A stretch of DNA of 64,000 bases from Adiantum capillus-veneris. Its lineage: Eukaryota; Streptophyta; Polypodiopsida; Polypodiales; Pteridaceae. The notes under the pieces were generated by a model. The model searched no databases, was not told the DNA's origin, and saw only the letters and a program-made list of their open reading frames with translations. Location: positions 19,774,951-19,838,950 of the forward strand of contig CM043948.1 of NCBI GenBank assembly GCA_014529385.2. The letters are read 5' to 3'. Shown here one piece after another: positions 41,934-50,645 of this stretch (positions are counted from its first letter, which is position 1; every line of letters starts with the position of its first letter). The position numbers and the translations under genes were made by a program.

Positions 41934-42003
<70 letters not shown>
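41934..42003. repeat. (CT)n tract, copy 1
   Basis: About 34 units, in a pyrimidine-rich stretch (41,740-42,030) before the plus-strand ORF. Confidence 0.95.
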
Positions 42004-42009
<6 letters not shown>

Positions 42010-42286
42010 GTCTCTCTCTCATGCTTCTCCCACTCTAGCTCCAGCTGAGTGCAATGGAAAACTCCATTACCTCTATGTGCACCAGCATTTCTCTCTCTAT
42101 AGTCATGATCAACAATTCAAATTCAAGGGAGATTCAGCTGCACTCCCTCTGTTTCTTCCCTCCACAACATAATCATTTTCTCCTAGCTCTGAGTACTCTC
42201 CACTTCTTTCCTCCGTAGCCACCTTCACCTGCTTGTAGAAGTCACCATTACACATTCTCACTAATTTGCTTGATTAACTAACGCAA

Positions 42287-42927
42287 ATGTCATTCAATCC
42301 CCTACCACTGCAAGACATTACTAACAAGTCAAAACCATATCGATTAAATGTTGATTTAGAGGAGGAGTACACTACTGTGCGACTTAGCACATCTAATTTT
42401 AATGTTGCAGACCAGCTACAGAACCACGGATGCAAGGCAATCAACTTATGGGTTGATGGCCATATTTACCCTGGAGATCCAATGACCAATGCATCACCAC
42501 CTTTTTCTAATGTCCCTGAGCTACTGCGTTTTATTGGAGATGGGAGATACAGATTGTTTGGCTACTGCTGGAGATTACATTCAGCTTTTGTCAATGAAAG
42601 GGGAGCAAGAAAACATCTTTGTGCTGCCTATTCATCATTGCAAGAGAAATACGTGAAGTCAGAGAGGAAGCCAATGAGAAGACGAAGCAGCTAAATGACG
42701 AGATGTCAAAGCTTATCAAAAAGGCAGAGCATCAAGAAATGTAGCAAGAGCGTCATCTAGACAATTATGTTCAGCTACAACACACTACACGTATTATGCA
42801 CCGGCGAATCGATCATCTCACACACATTCCAGTGGGCTATCACATTTGCAAGCGCAAGAGACGTGTGATGTCTATGCTATCTTCAAGCGGTGGAGCTCAA
42901 AAGAAACGTATTCGTCAAACTCGGTAG
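42287..42927 (+). pseudogene. Unknown plus-strand ORF, copy 1
   Basis: The first frame, 135 codons, starts MSFNPLPLQDITNK after a pyrimidine-rich, leader-like stretch and has LNVDLEEEYTTVRL, NLWVDGHIYPGDP and ELLRFIGDGRYRLFGYCW. Coding then seems to pass to another frame: REIREVREEANEKTKQLNDE, a TAG, HLDNYVQLQHTTRIMHRRID and a basic end (KRKRRVMSML, KKRIRQTR) up to 42,925-42,927. The switch near 42.64 kb could be a frameshift or an unrecognised intron. Copy 2 at 57,718 keeps both parts. I do not recognise the family. It is antisense to the gag and LTR beside it. Confidence 0.5.
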
Positions 42928-43074
42928 GAATACAAATGAAAGCTTAGGGGGCATTCATGTGGAGGGTGCCCTGGAGAGAGGCATGACCTACACCAAACCA
43001 TAGCCTTAGTCTCCTGCTTAGACTTGAGCTCTTCTAGTTTTCACTTGATCTCTTTCAATGCCTTGTGATGTGGG

Positions 43075-44160
43075 GGCTTCTCCTATCTAAGAGACATTAA
43101 TTTCTCCTCTTGAAGAGCGCGTTGTAGTTTTAGGGCTTCAAGTTCCCTACGTAAAGAAGTCAAAGGGTTAGAAGGACTCTTCAAGAGTACAAAGGAAATC
43201 TCTACCTGAGAAGAGTCGATAAAGAGCTTCCTTGCCGCCTCTATCCTAGTAGCAGTCGTAACAAACTCCTCCAAGGTGGCATCAGGTCGGCGATTGTCTT
43301 TGAGTGTTTGCTGAGAAGTCTTTGGAGAGACTTCTCTACCCATTTCTTGACCCTGAACTCACCTGGTAGCGAAGGAAGCTTAGAGACTAGACACTTTTTT
43401 CAGGTCATGAGTTCTGCAAAAGTCTCTTTGGGCTCAAGTAGCAGGTTGGCCAACTGATTCAGAACCTTTTCTTGGAAAACTCCTGGTCTAAAAGCTTCAC
43501 AAAATAGTTTTCTTGATGTATCCCAAGTAGTAAAGTGGTTCTCTGCTAGCTGACTGTACCAATTGTCACTAATCCATCCAAGATGATGGGAAGAGTACTA
43601 AGTAGGCATCTTCTTGGTTGAGGCCATGACCTTTGCAGAGAAACACAAACCTCTAGGCATGGTCATCATCATCCTCTGTGGAGAGACCTTTGAAAGTCGG
43701 AAACTTAATATTCACCTTAGCTAGAACACTTGTGAGCTCTTCCATGGCTGTCTATGCGGGATCTTGTTGCACCAGAGCTTGTTGTACCACAGTGGGTGAG
43801 AAGTTTTTTGATGATGAGGGTAATTGGGGAGGTGTATATCTGGTTGAAAGAGAAGGTAGGGGTAGTAGGGCTTCTGGACTTTTTCTTGGTTTAGGGTTGA
43901 CGCTTCCTGTGGTAATAATAGTGGGCTTTGTTGCTCTTTTGATTGCCTTGTATGTGTCATGCAGTAACCAAAAGCCCACCCAAGCTTTAGACACGAAGAC
44001 CTTTAACTTGGTGAAAACTAGTCCAATTGCCACTAGACCAAGGCGAGTGACATTGGACCACTTGGCTCGACTTGGATGAGAGAGACTAGACCAAGGCAAG
44101 TGAGTGGCTGGACCTAGACCACTTGGCTGGACCTGGCCCAGAGAGACTAGACCACTAGGT
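43075..44160 (-). pseudogene. gag: gag of a third family, copy 1
   Basis: In element sense: a basic N-terminal region with VGFWLLHDTYKAIKRATKP, then ELTSVLAKVNIKFPTFKG, DDDDHA, capsid-like ENHFTTWDTSRKLFCEAF, VLNQLANLLLEPKETFAELM, FRVKKWVEK and a C-terminal ALKLQRALQEEK. The pattern W-x-T...F-x-x-x-F followed by LxxLxQxPxETFxxLM is the gypsy capsid type. Several stops and shifts. The LTR with its PBS lies just upstream (44.28-45.04 kb). Copy 2 is 58,510-59,600. Confidence 0.75.
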
Positions 44161-44278
44161 GTAGAGCTAAGACTAAGCCAACACAGTCAAACTCAATAGA
44201 GCAAGACAAGTAGAGAGTTGAACCCAGCAGCTCCTCGACTTCATTCTACTCTCTACACGAAGTGAGATCTCAGTTGAG

Positions 44279-44297
44279 GTCCCATCGGGCGTGCCTT
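44279..44297 (-). other. Primer-binding site, copy 1
   Basis: The minus strand reads AAGGCACGCCCGATGGGAC. It corresponds to TGGCACACCCGGTGGGACC at 16,431 with the TGG start mutated. Confidence 0.6.
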
Positions 44298-44300
44298 AAA

Positions 44301-45040
44301 TAAGAGCACTTGTAGTGGAGATAAAGTGTCGTGCACTCTATAGTGGGTGCTCCTCACTGCAATGTGCATGATATCATCTCCACAGAATGCATACACAGAA
44401 GACAAAGAACAACAGAGCAAGAACAACATAGCAACACAGTACGACTCAGCAGATCATGAACATCGACAAACTCAAAGAAATCGATACAAACTTTGGCATG
44501 GTAGCACAGTCATCTCTAGCCCAGATCTCATGGGTACAATGCGGGTGTCAAGGCTCAAATGTGCGGGGATGGTGCATACGTGTTGTGTACAACTCTAGAT
44601 GAGAGACTCTAGATGACTCACCACACAAAAGTAGATGATGATGCGTACCCACAACTGGAACCAACCACTCATATGTATCTCACCAATAGTTGGCAGATAT
44701 CCCAATCCAGCTAAGCCTATCTCCTAATCAAGGTGGTGGTGATCTCGCCACGGTGTCCACTAGACCACCATCCATAACACTTTCCATGTGTCATTGTCTA
44801 GGCGATAGTCCACCCAGTGTGAACTCAAGCCCAACTGCCACTAACTACTTGTCCCATGCGAGTTACAGCCTTGCTACATGGAGGTTGAGGCACGTAGTCT
44901 TGACCCTTGGCATCCGACATTGTTGCATGGCAGTTGTGATGTGGTGCACCCTCTAATGATGTTCCCACGCGGCTCTCAAGAGCCACCCTTTCTATTGAAG
45001 AGAGGATCCCCACGAGGGGTTGTCACAGCACCGTGACAAC
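44301..45040 (-). repeat. LTR, copy 1 (minus orientation)
   Basis: About 740 bases from the PBS side (44,301) to the hairpin at 45.02-45.04 kb. The reverse complement of its PBS-proximal half matches 16,165-16,426, and another part resembles 18,050-18,180. The paralogue is 59,725-60,466. Confidence 0.75.
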
Positions 45041-45042
45041 CC
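45017..45042. repeat. Hairpin where two LTR starts meet, copy 1
   Basis: Arms GGGTTGTCAC and GTGACAACCC with loop AGCACC. The left arm is the start of the minus-strand LTR and the right arm looks like the start of a plus-strand LTR. Confidence 0.7.
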
Positions 45043-45378
45043 TCTAGACGGGGCAGTCATAGAAGTGCAAGCTAAGTCCAACCGGGAATAAAACTGCGTG
45101 CTCGTACATGCAATATCGTGTTAAAAATAGCAAGGCAAGAAGTCTAGAGATAGCACAAGATACTCACACGCCCTAAAATAGCAACAATAACACAACTTGT
45201 TTTTCGGTATTCACAAAGGAGAGGGAGGCATTCACAAGGAGAATTTCTGGCGTTCAAGATCAAGAGGAGATTCTTTGAGCAGTAAGAGAAAGGGATAGAG
45301 AGTTCCTGGGAGATTGATCGGAGGAGAGCTTCACTTTCATCATTGGGAGCTCTACCTATTATGTCGAGCGCTCTCCAT

Positions 45379-45436
45379 CAACAACCAGTCACAGATAAAT
45401 TACAGAGTTCAACAACCAGTCACAGATAAATTACAG
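45379..45436. repeat. 27-bp duplication at a deletion junction
   Basis: CAACAACCAGTCACAGATAA and the following seven bases occur twice, at 45,379-45,405 and 45,410-45,436. Copy 2 has them once, and has an extra 460 bases in front (60,809-61,268). Confidence 0.85.
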
Positions 45437-46150
45437 CAGTTTGAAGGCCTGGATATTAGCAAATTTTGCACTATCCATGAGCAAAAAATGGAAGATAATG
45501 GAATTCATGATCAGAATGTAGTGGAAGGATTTCATCTAATTGCAGTGCCGGAAATTAAGGGCCGACTTAAAGAGATTTACGTAGCTCAAGGACCAAATTG
45601 GCAGGAGTTCAAGAAGGCACTATGGGAAGAATATTTTCTTGAGGATTCACAAAGGGTAACCACACAAAGCTACATAAAGTGGGTGCAGAACAAGAATAAA
45701 ACTTTATCTACACAAGAGCTGCTACAAGAATTTGAGAAGAATTTTGACCAATTATCCTTGGTAGAGAAACACTCGATGAAAGATCAAAAGGTTGAATTGT
45801 TTATTTAGGCTACTGGTCCACGGATTCAGAAGAGTTTGGTACAATTTTTGAAAGATTCAACAGGTGAATTGGGATTAATGTCTGATTGGAAGATAGTCAC
45901 TAAAGTGGTGAATAAACGATAGATGAGGGTTGACAAGTGAATTGTATCTGATGTTATGGATGTTGCTGAAGAGGACATGAGGGAGAGATCATCCTCAATA
46001 GTACCCAAGGTGGAGGAACCAGTTCTCGAAGAACTGGTGAAAGGTACTCAAGAATTAAACTTGAATTCAAAAGCTATGAAACTTGAGGGATTAGCTATAA
46101 AGGGATGTACATATGAGCCTAAGCAGCAACGTCCACACAAAAATTGGGAT
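45437..46150 (+). pseudogene. gag: gag capsid part, copy 1 (start deleted)
   Basis: Encodes QQFEGLDISKFCTIHEQKM, VEGFHLIAVPEIKGRLKEIY, WQEFKKALWEEYF, SQRVTTQSYIKWV and ELLQEFEKNFDQL, matching gag of the tandem array motif for motif. A TAG at about 45,806 stands where the tandem gag has Gln, and two more stops follow. The natural start is missing because of the deletion described at 45,379. Confidence 0.85.
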
Positions 46151-46153
46151 TGA

Positions 46154-46384
46154 TGCATGTGGTGCGATAGTGAGGATCATAGATATGTTAAGGAGTGTGA
46201 TGACTTTGATGAATCTTACAAAGGAAACGTGGTTTTTTGGATAGACAAGAAGATTCATCTAAGGAAAGCAGGTAAGCTTCTCCACTTGAGCTTTGGAAGA
46301 GGTGGAATGAAGAAGTTAGTGAAAGAAATGCAGCATCATCTTGCTCTTGTGAAATCTGCTACATATGGATGGAATGGGAGATGA
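46154..46384 (+). pseudogene. Zinc knuckle region, copy 1
   Basis: CMWCDSEDHRYVKEC (46,154-46,198) is a complete Cys-x2-Cys-x4-His-x4-Cys knuckle, followed by VVFWIDKKIHLRKAGKLLH, the counterpart of VVFFKDGKIHLRETG in the tandem element. A TGA precedes the knuckle. Frame breaks follow after 46,384. Confidence 0.8.
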
Positions 46385-47003
46385 TGAAGGTGCAGGTGCA
46401 AAGGGCCAGTTATGGCCTCATTCTTTGAAGACAGCAGAAGCAGGTAAGTTGACTTATAAGAATTACGTCGGGTGGGAACCGCATTCGAGGAGACATGAGC
46501 TGGATTGGTGGCTTCTCTTTTGGTATATGCATTTATTTCTAAGTCTCAAGCTAATGAGTCTATGATGGAAGAGAAGTGAAAAAGGGATGAAGAAAATGCA
46601 AGGACGTCCAAAAGGGAAGCAAGATCCAGTAGCAAGAAAGAGAAGGGCATGCTCCCCAACCTGCTCCCAAAGTGGTCATGGAGGAGCCACCAAACGACAA
46701 GAAGCAAGGTAAGCCAAGGGGACCCTCTTATAAGCTCAAATCTGACATTGAATTGGCTACAAATGTAAATAAGATCTTTGAGAAGCGCATTCTTAATAGC
46801 AAGGTGGAGCTCACATTGGGTGATATCTTGGGAATTGGCGCGAGTTCCATGAAGAGATCATCGATATCATCAAAAGATAGCAACAGATACCAAGTGAGCA
46901 GGAGCCTGATTCAGTAAAGAGCCAAATGATTCGACACATTGAAGCAATACTGGATGATTATGAAGAATAATTTAAGGATCTTGAAGATGAAGAGTCAAAG
47001 CAT
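46385..47003 (+). pseudogene. gag-pro linker, copy 1
   Basis: The open part 46,672-46,917 encodes GPSYKLKSDIELATNVNKIF and ILNSKVELTLGDILGI, matching GPTYKLQSDIEVAT and ILNSKIEFTLGEVLAI of the tandem element. The rest is frame-broken. Confidence 0.75.
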
Positions 47004-47460
47004 GTGGTGCTTTTAAACCGGACTGTACCTGAGGTAAGAAATGTTTATTTTGATGATGAGGAAGACAATGAAAGTATACCTAGGAGTCATTTTTCAAGGA
47101 CTCATTGGGCAAGAGCGACAACTAAAACCATTGTGAAGGTGGGCAACATTGAAGAGACGGTCTTAGCACTTGTAGATGGCGATTCAAAAATTAATCTTAT
47201 GGCAAAGGTCTTGTACTAGAAGGGGAAGTGTCTTATTGATATGCACCACCATTGGCGGATGCGAGCTACCAACATGCTTCCAAGAGATTTACATGGTGCA
47301 TGTGCAAATGTTAAGGTAACTGTTGGGGATGTTTGTGATACACAAAACCCTTTTATATAGGAGCATTGTAGGATGCGTTTCTCGTCTCACTCCTATCTTA
47401 TTGTTGCAGACATAGCCAGAACCACGAACATAAATGTCAATCCATGGGATGAAGCTAGCT
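47004..47460 (+). pseudogene. Protease remnant, copy 1
   Basis: Reads SHFSRTHWARATTKTIVKVG and then LALVDGDSKINLMAKVLY, with Asp at 47,175-47,177. The Gly that should be third in the motif is Asp, so it cannot be active. A TAG follows, then VKVTVGDV and decayed ends up to 47,460. Its THWARAT shows Trp where the tandem copies have UAG. Confidence 0.75.
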
Positions 47461-48380
47461 TGACTAGTGCATAGAGGCTACAAGAGGGTGTCAATATTTT
47501 GGAAAAATCCAAACAACTCGCATCTAACTCAAGCTACACTCAAATGACCGAAGTCACCAAAAGCTAATCGCTAATCGGCAAATAAATCATAACAGTTACA
47601 GCATCAAATGACATCCAAACGTTACGAAACTTCTAGGACATGTATATAAGACCTACGCACACATGTTTATGGTCTCAAATCTCACTTTAGGTCAAGTGCA
47701 AAAATTACGATTATTAACAGCAGTGAGTTTTTGACCTAGTTGTTTTCGACCCAGAATGCATCTAAAAGCTTAGCAATGATGCCCCAATACCCCACCTATG
47801 CTTACTTTGTGATTTCCTAGCTTAAATTCCTACTTATGATGAAATTATGCCGCGGGTCGGCGACGCCAAAAGCTATGGATTACCATAAAATGTTTATGTC
47901 AATGCATAGAGCTCTTACCTACGGTTGCAACGCAATAGAAGGCACTGCAATGTGACAATCGAGAAAGGAGTAGGAAGTGCGAGAAGAAGAGAAGTGAGCG
48001 TCGTTAGATCATGTGTGTTTCTAGTATCCAAAACATGAAATTAACTTACACAAATTGGAATTTATAACTTAGCCAAGGTTTCTCTGGTCAAGAAACTAAT
48101 AATCTAGGAGCTCTAACTAAAGATAATTTGGTACAATCTGGAAGCTTGTAGCCACGGCTCATAGACTACACTATCCATCTAGAAAATAGGAGTTACAACA
48201 TTCCCAATTTATCAAAATAATAATTGTTTTTACAATAAAAGCTACAAAAAATGTTATCCAGGTTACCTTGCTGCTAACATTCCCCCCCTCCTTGACTGTG
48301 TCGTCTCTTGACACAACTTCATGGGCTAAATTGGTCTTTGGGTTGACGGCTGGCGAGGCGGTCTTTAAGCGCGTGTAGAG
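47461..48380. other. Unassigned AT-rich stretch
   Basis: No gene visible. 47,640-47,750 is weakly similar to 39,640-39,760 and 55,190-55,280, which lie at the other end of ORF-X, so it could be the opposite LTR of an ORF-X element. Confidence 0.4.
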
Positions 48381-48384
48381 CTTT

Positions 48385-50157
48385 CTAATATTTGATTCTT
48401 CTTTCTTTGTCAGGGACTTGCAAAAACTGCATGGTGACTTTGTTTTTAAATTTTATGGCTAAATAGCCAACAAACCTTGATGTAGGATTGCTTATTACTA
48501 GCCCAAAAATCTTTGTCCGCTGTGTGAAGAATCCAGTATAAAATACCTCTTCAAATGCCAACATATTTCTTGATGGCAGAAACATGCATCTGGCGTAGAA
48601 GCCGTAGAGGACTTCTTTTAAAGGCTGTCTACTCAAATCGTAGCATAACCCTTTGTTTCCTTCTAGAAAATACATCCATGTTGTTTTCGCTTGCTCACGC
48701 TCATGAGAAGTTTAAATGTATGTAAGTAGCATTCTGCAAATTTTATAGAGCATTGCACACTAGAGGTCATGAGGCTTTTGAAGAAGTTCATGGCGCCCGT
48801 TAGGGTTTTCACCATGTATTCCTCCGTTGGTGGTCCTTGCTTTGGAACTGGCAGTCTTAGGTAGTTGAGCCATGTTGGTCTCTTCTTCCTCAATGCATCG
48901 TGTGCCTACCATGTCATTACCCTTGGTACTGGAAAAAATGTGGTGTCATTTTGTAGTGTTGCAGGTGCCCTTGTAAACAGAATGAGGTTTTTAGAATTCT
49001 TGTTGAGCCAATTCTTTGTCCATTTGGGGTGGAGAGCATCTGCGCGTTCTACCTACATGTCCTTGTAAAGTCTTTCTTTAACCTATAGTAGCTCCACCTT
49101 TATCAATGGGTAGGGCAGTGACTGTTGATGCCATTGAGCATTGATTTGGTTGTGAGTGAGCTAATTTATTGAGTGGATAAATCTCAACTCCCAATCCATT
49201 GCTACCTTCCATTCAACATCTACTTCCTAGACAATCTTCTCTTTCAGTGCATCTTCTTTAGCTTAGAAAGATGGACCATTGGCACTTGCTCGTCTTCAAT
49301 GATTGGTACGTGAAACTCTGACTCCCGTGCTAGCCGTTCTGATGGTTGTGTTTCCATATCAGCAACAAAGAAGACTGATGGTATGTCTATGATCCTTTGT
49401 TCAAAAGTTCTTGCCTCCTCATGAGCTACTCTATGTCCTTCTCTCAGCAGTTGGCTCGCTTCAAATCTTCTATCTCCTAGAGCAATTGCTCTTCTCTTTG
49501 TACCCGCATTAATGCAAGGTCTCGTCTTTGTGCTTGTTCAACCTTCAACTCAAGTTTGAGATCTTTGTTCCTCTTCTCCAAAGTCTTGTCAAATTCATAT
49601 GTTCCCTTGAGTGAAGCTACAACAAGGTTTTCTCTTATCTGCCTTAGAAATACCCCTTGATCATTGATTCTTTGCTTGGAGTATTGCAAGGAGGTATTGG
49701 CTACATCTAGCTGCACTTGGATCTTTTGGACTGATTGAGTAGTGGTTAAAATTTCATTGGTCACTTCAATCAGTTGTTGGTCCTTACTCTTGCATGGATC
49801 AGACAGCTTCTTGAGGAGCTCCCCCAGATCTTCCATCTCTTAATGCTGTCTTTCCTTGACAATTTGATGCTATTTTGCTTCATTGTTTAGGTCTTTAATC
49901 TCTCTTTGAAGATCTTCAATAATGTTCATTATGTCTTCTAGCTCATCTTTTATGTCATCAACTATATTTGCTTTGCATACTCATTTACCTGCATGATGAC
50001 TACATCTTTGGTTTCCCAATCTTCAGGTTCTACCTAGGGATGCTTACAAGTTTTAGTTTGCGGCTCTTTTGTTGGTGAAGCGGATTCTGCTTGTGGCCTT
50101 GTAGGGGGTTCCATTGATTCTCCTTGAGGCCTCATGGATGCCTCAGATGGTTCTACT
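48385..50157 (-). pseudogene. ORF-X, coiled-coil and C-terminal part
   Basis: Read right to left: Ser/Pro/Glu-rich start, a coiled coil (about 49,975-49,480) with IVDDIKDELEDIMNIIEDLQ and VQLDVANTSLQYSKQRIND, then a C-terminal region (49.15-48.39 kb) with QQSLPYPLIKVELL, ERADALHPKWTKNWLNKN, FFPVPRVMTW, RPTWLNYLRLPVPKQGPPTE, LYGFYARCMFLPSRN and FVGYLAIKFKNKVTMQFL, ending KY-stop at 48,385. Several TAGs and one shift near 48.67 kb. Residues conserved across the stops show that it was one protein. I do not recognise it. It joins 53,642-54,909 across the inserted LTR element. Confidence 0.55.
50153..50157. repeat. Target-site duplication CTACT, left
   Basis: CTACT before TGCTACAG; repeated at 53,635-53,639; present once in copy 1 at about 20,322-20,326. 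Confidence 0.85.
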
Positions 50158-50645
50158 TGCTACAGCCAGAAGCCTGGCTGCCCTACAAAATACTCGAAAT
50201 AGCACATAACAAGACATAAACAAATAAATCTACATACCTGCTGAATTGCACAAATCCATAATCGAGCACAACACAAACAGATAGAGACAGAGAGCGAGAG
50301 AGAGCAAGAGAGCACGTGCCGACGCACCTCCTAGAGCGGAGTGTTGCGCCTTGGCATGGCGAGAGACAAGAGAGGAGAGGAGAAGAATAACGCAGACACT
50401 TGGTGCAATCTCCCCCCGTGCAAGAGTGACCATTTCCCTCTTGCACGTATTTCATTTATAGATTTCTTGAATGGTCAAATGTGAGTACAAACTGGCCGGC
50501 CGGTCATAAATGACCAAAGCTCATAAAAGAGCACTTGAATAATAACATGTAGATAAGATATAATATCCTTTTGCAATAGCCTAGCTTGTTCAAGCCTTTT
50601 CCACCTGTTAGCTGCAATAAATAGTAAAATGTCAATTCCATAACA
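50158..50645 (-). repeat. Left LTR of the non-autonomous element
   Basis: 488 bases from TGCTACAGCC to CCATAACA. Most of it is repeated at 53,325-53,634, including the AGAGAGCACGTGC stretch and AGAGCACTTGAATAAT. The minus strand carries CTATAAATG at 50,451-50,459. Confidence 0.8.
50451..50459 (-). promoter_or_regulatory. Possible LTR TATA box
   Basis: CTATAAATG on the minus strand, about 190 bases from the LTR start in that sense. Missing from the right LTR through a deletion. Confidence 0.45.

Larger units (their letters stand above)
39241..46137. repeat. Segmental duplication, copy 1 (main part)
   Basis: Collinear with 54,502-61,990 in the same orientation. The left part of this copy is 20,246-21,188. 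Differences are a MITE insertion, two deletions (near 39,600 and 45,400) and scattered substitutions. Confidence 0.9.
45021..47460 (+). mobile_element. Plus-strand relative of the tandem element, copy 1, decayed
   Basis: Gag, zinc knuckle, gag-pro linker and protease follow in the same order and with clear similarity to the tandem array element, on the opposite strand. RT, RH and INT are absent. Every part carries stops. Confidence 0.75.

Noticed and set aside
41786-42172. 128-codon plus-strand frame with Ser-Leu repeats before the unknown ORF (also 57,107-57,649)
   Set aside because: Most of it is the CT tract. The non-repeat part differs in frame behaviour between copies and has no recognisable motif.
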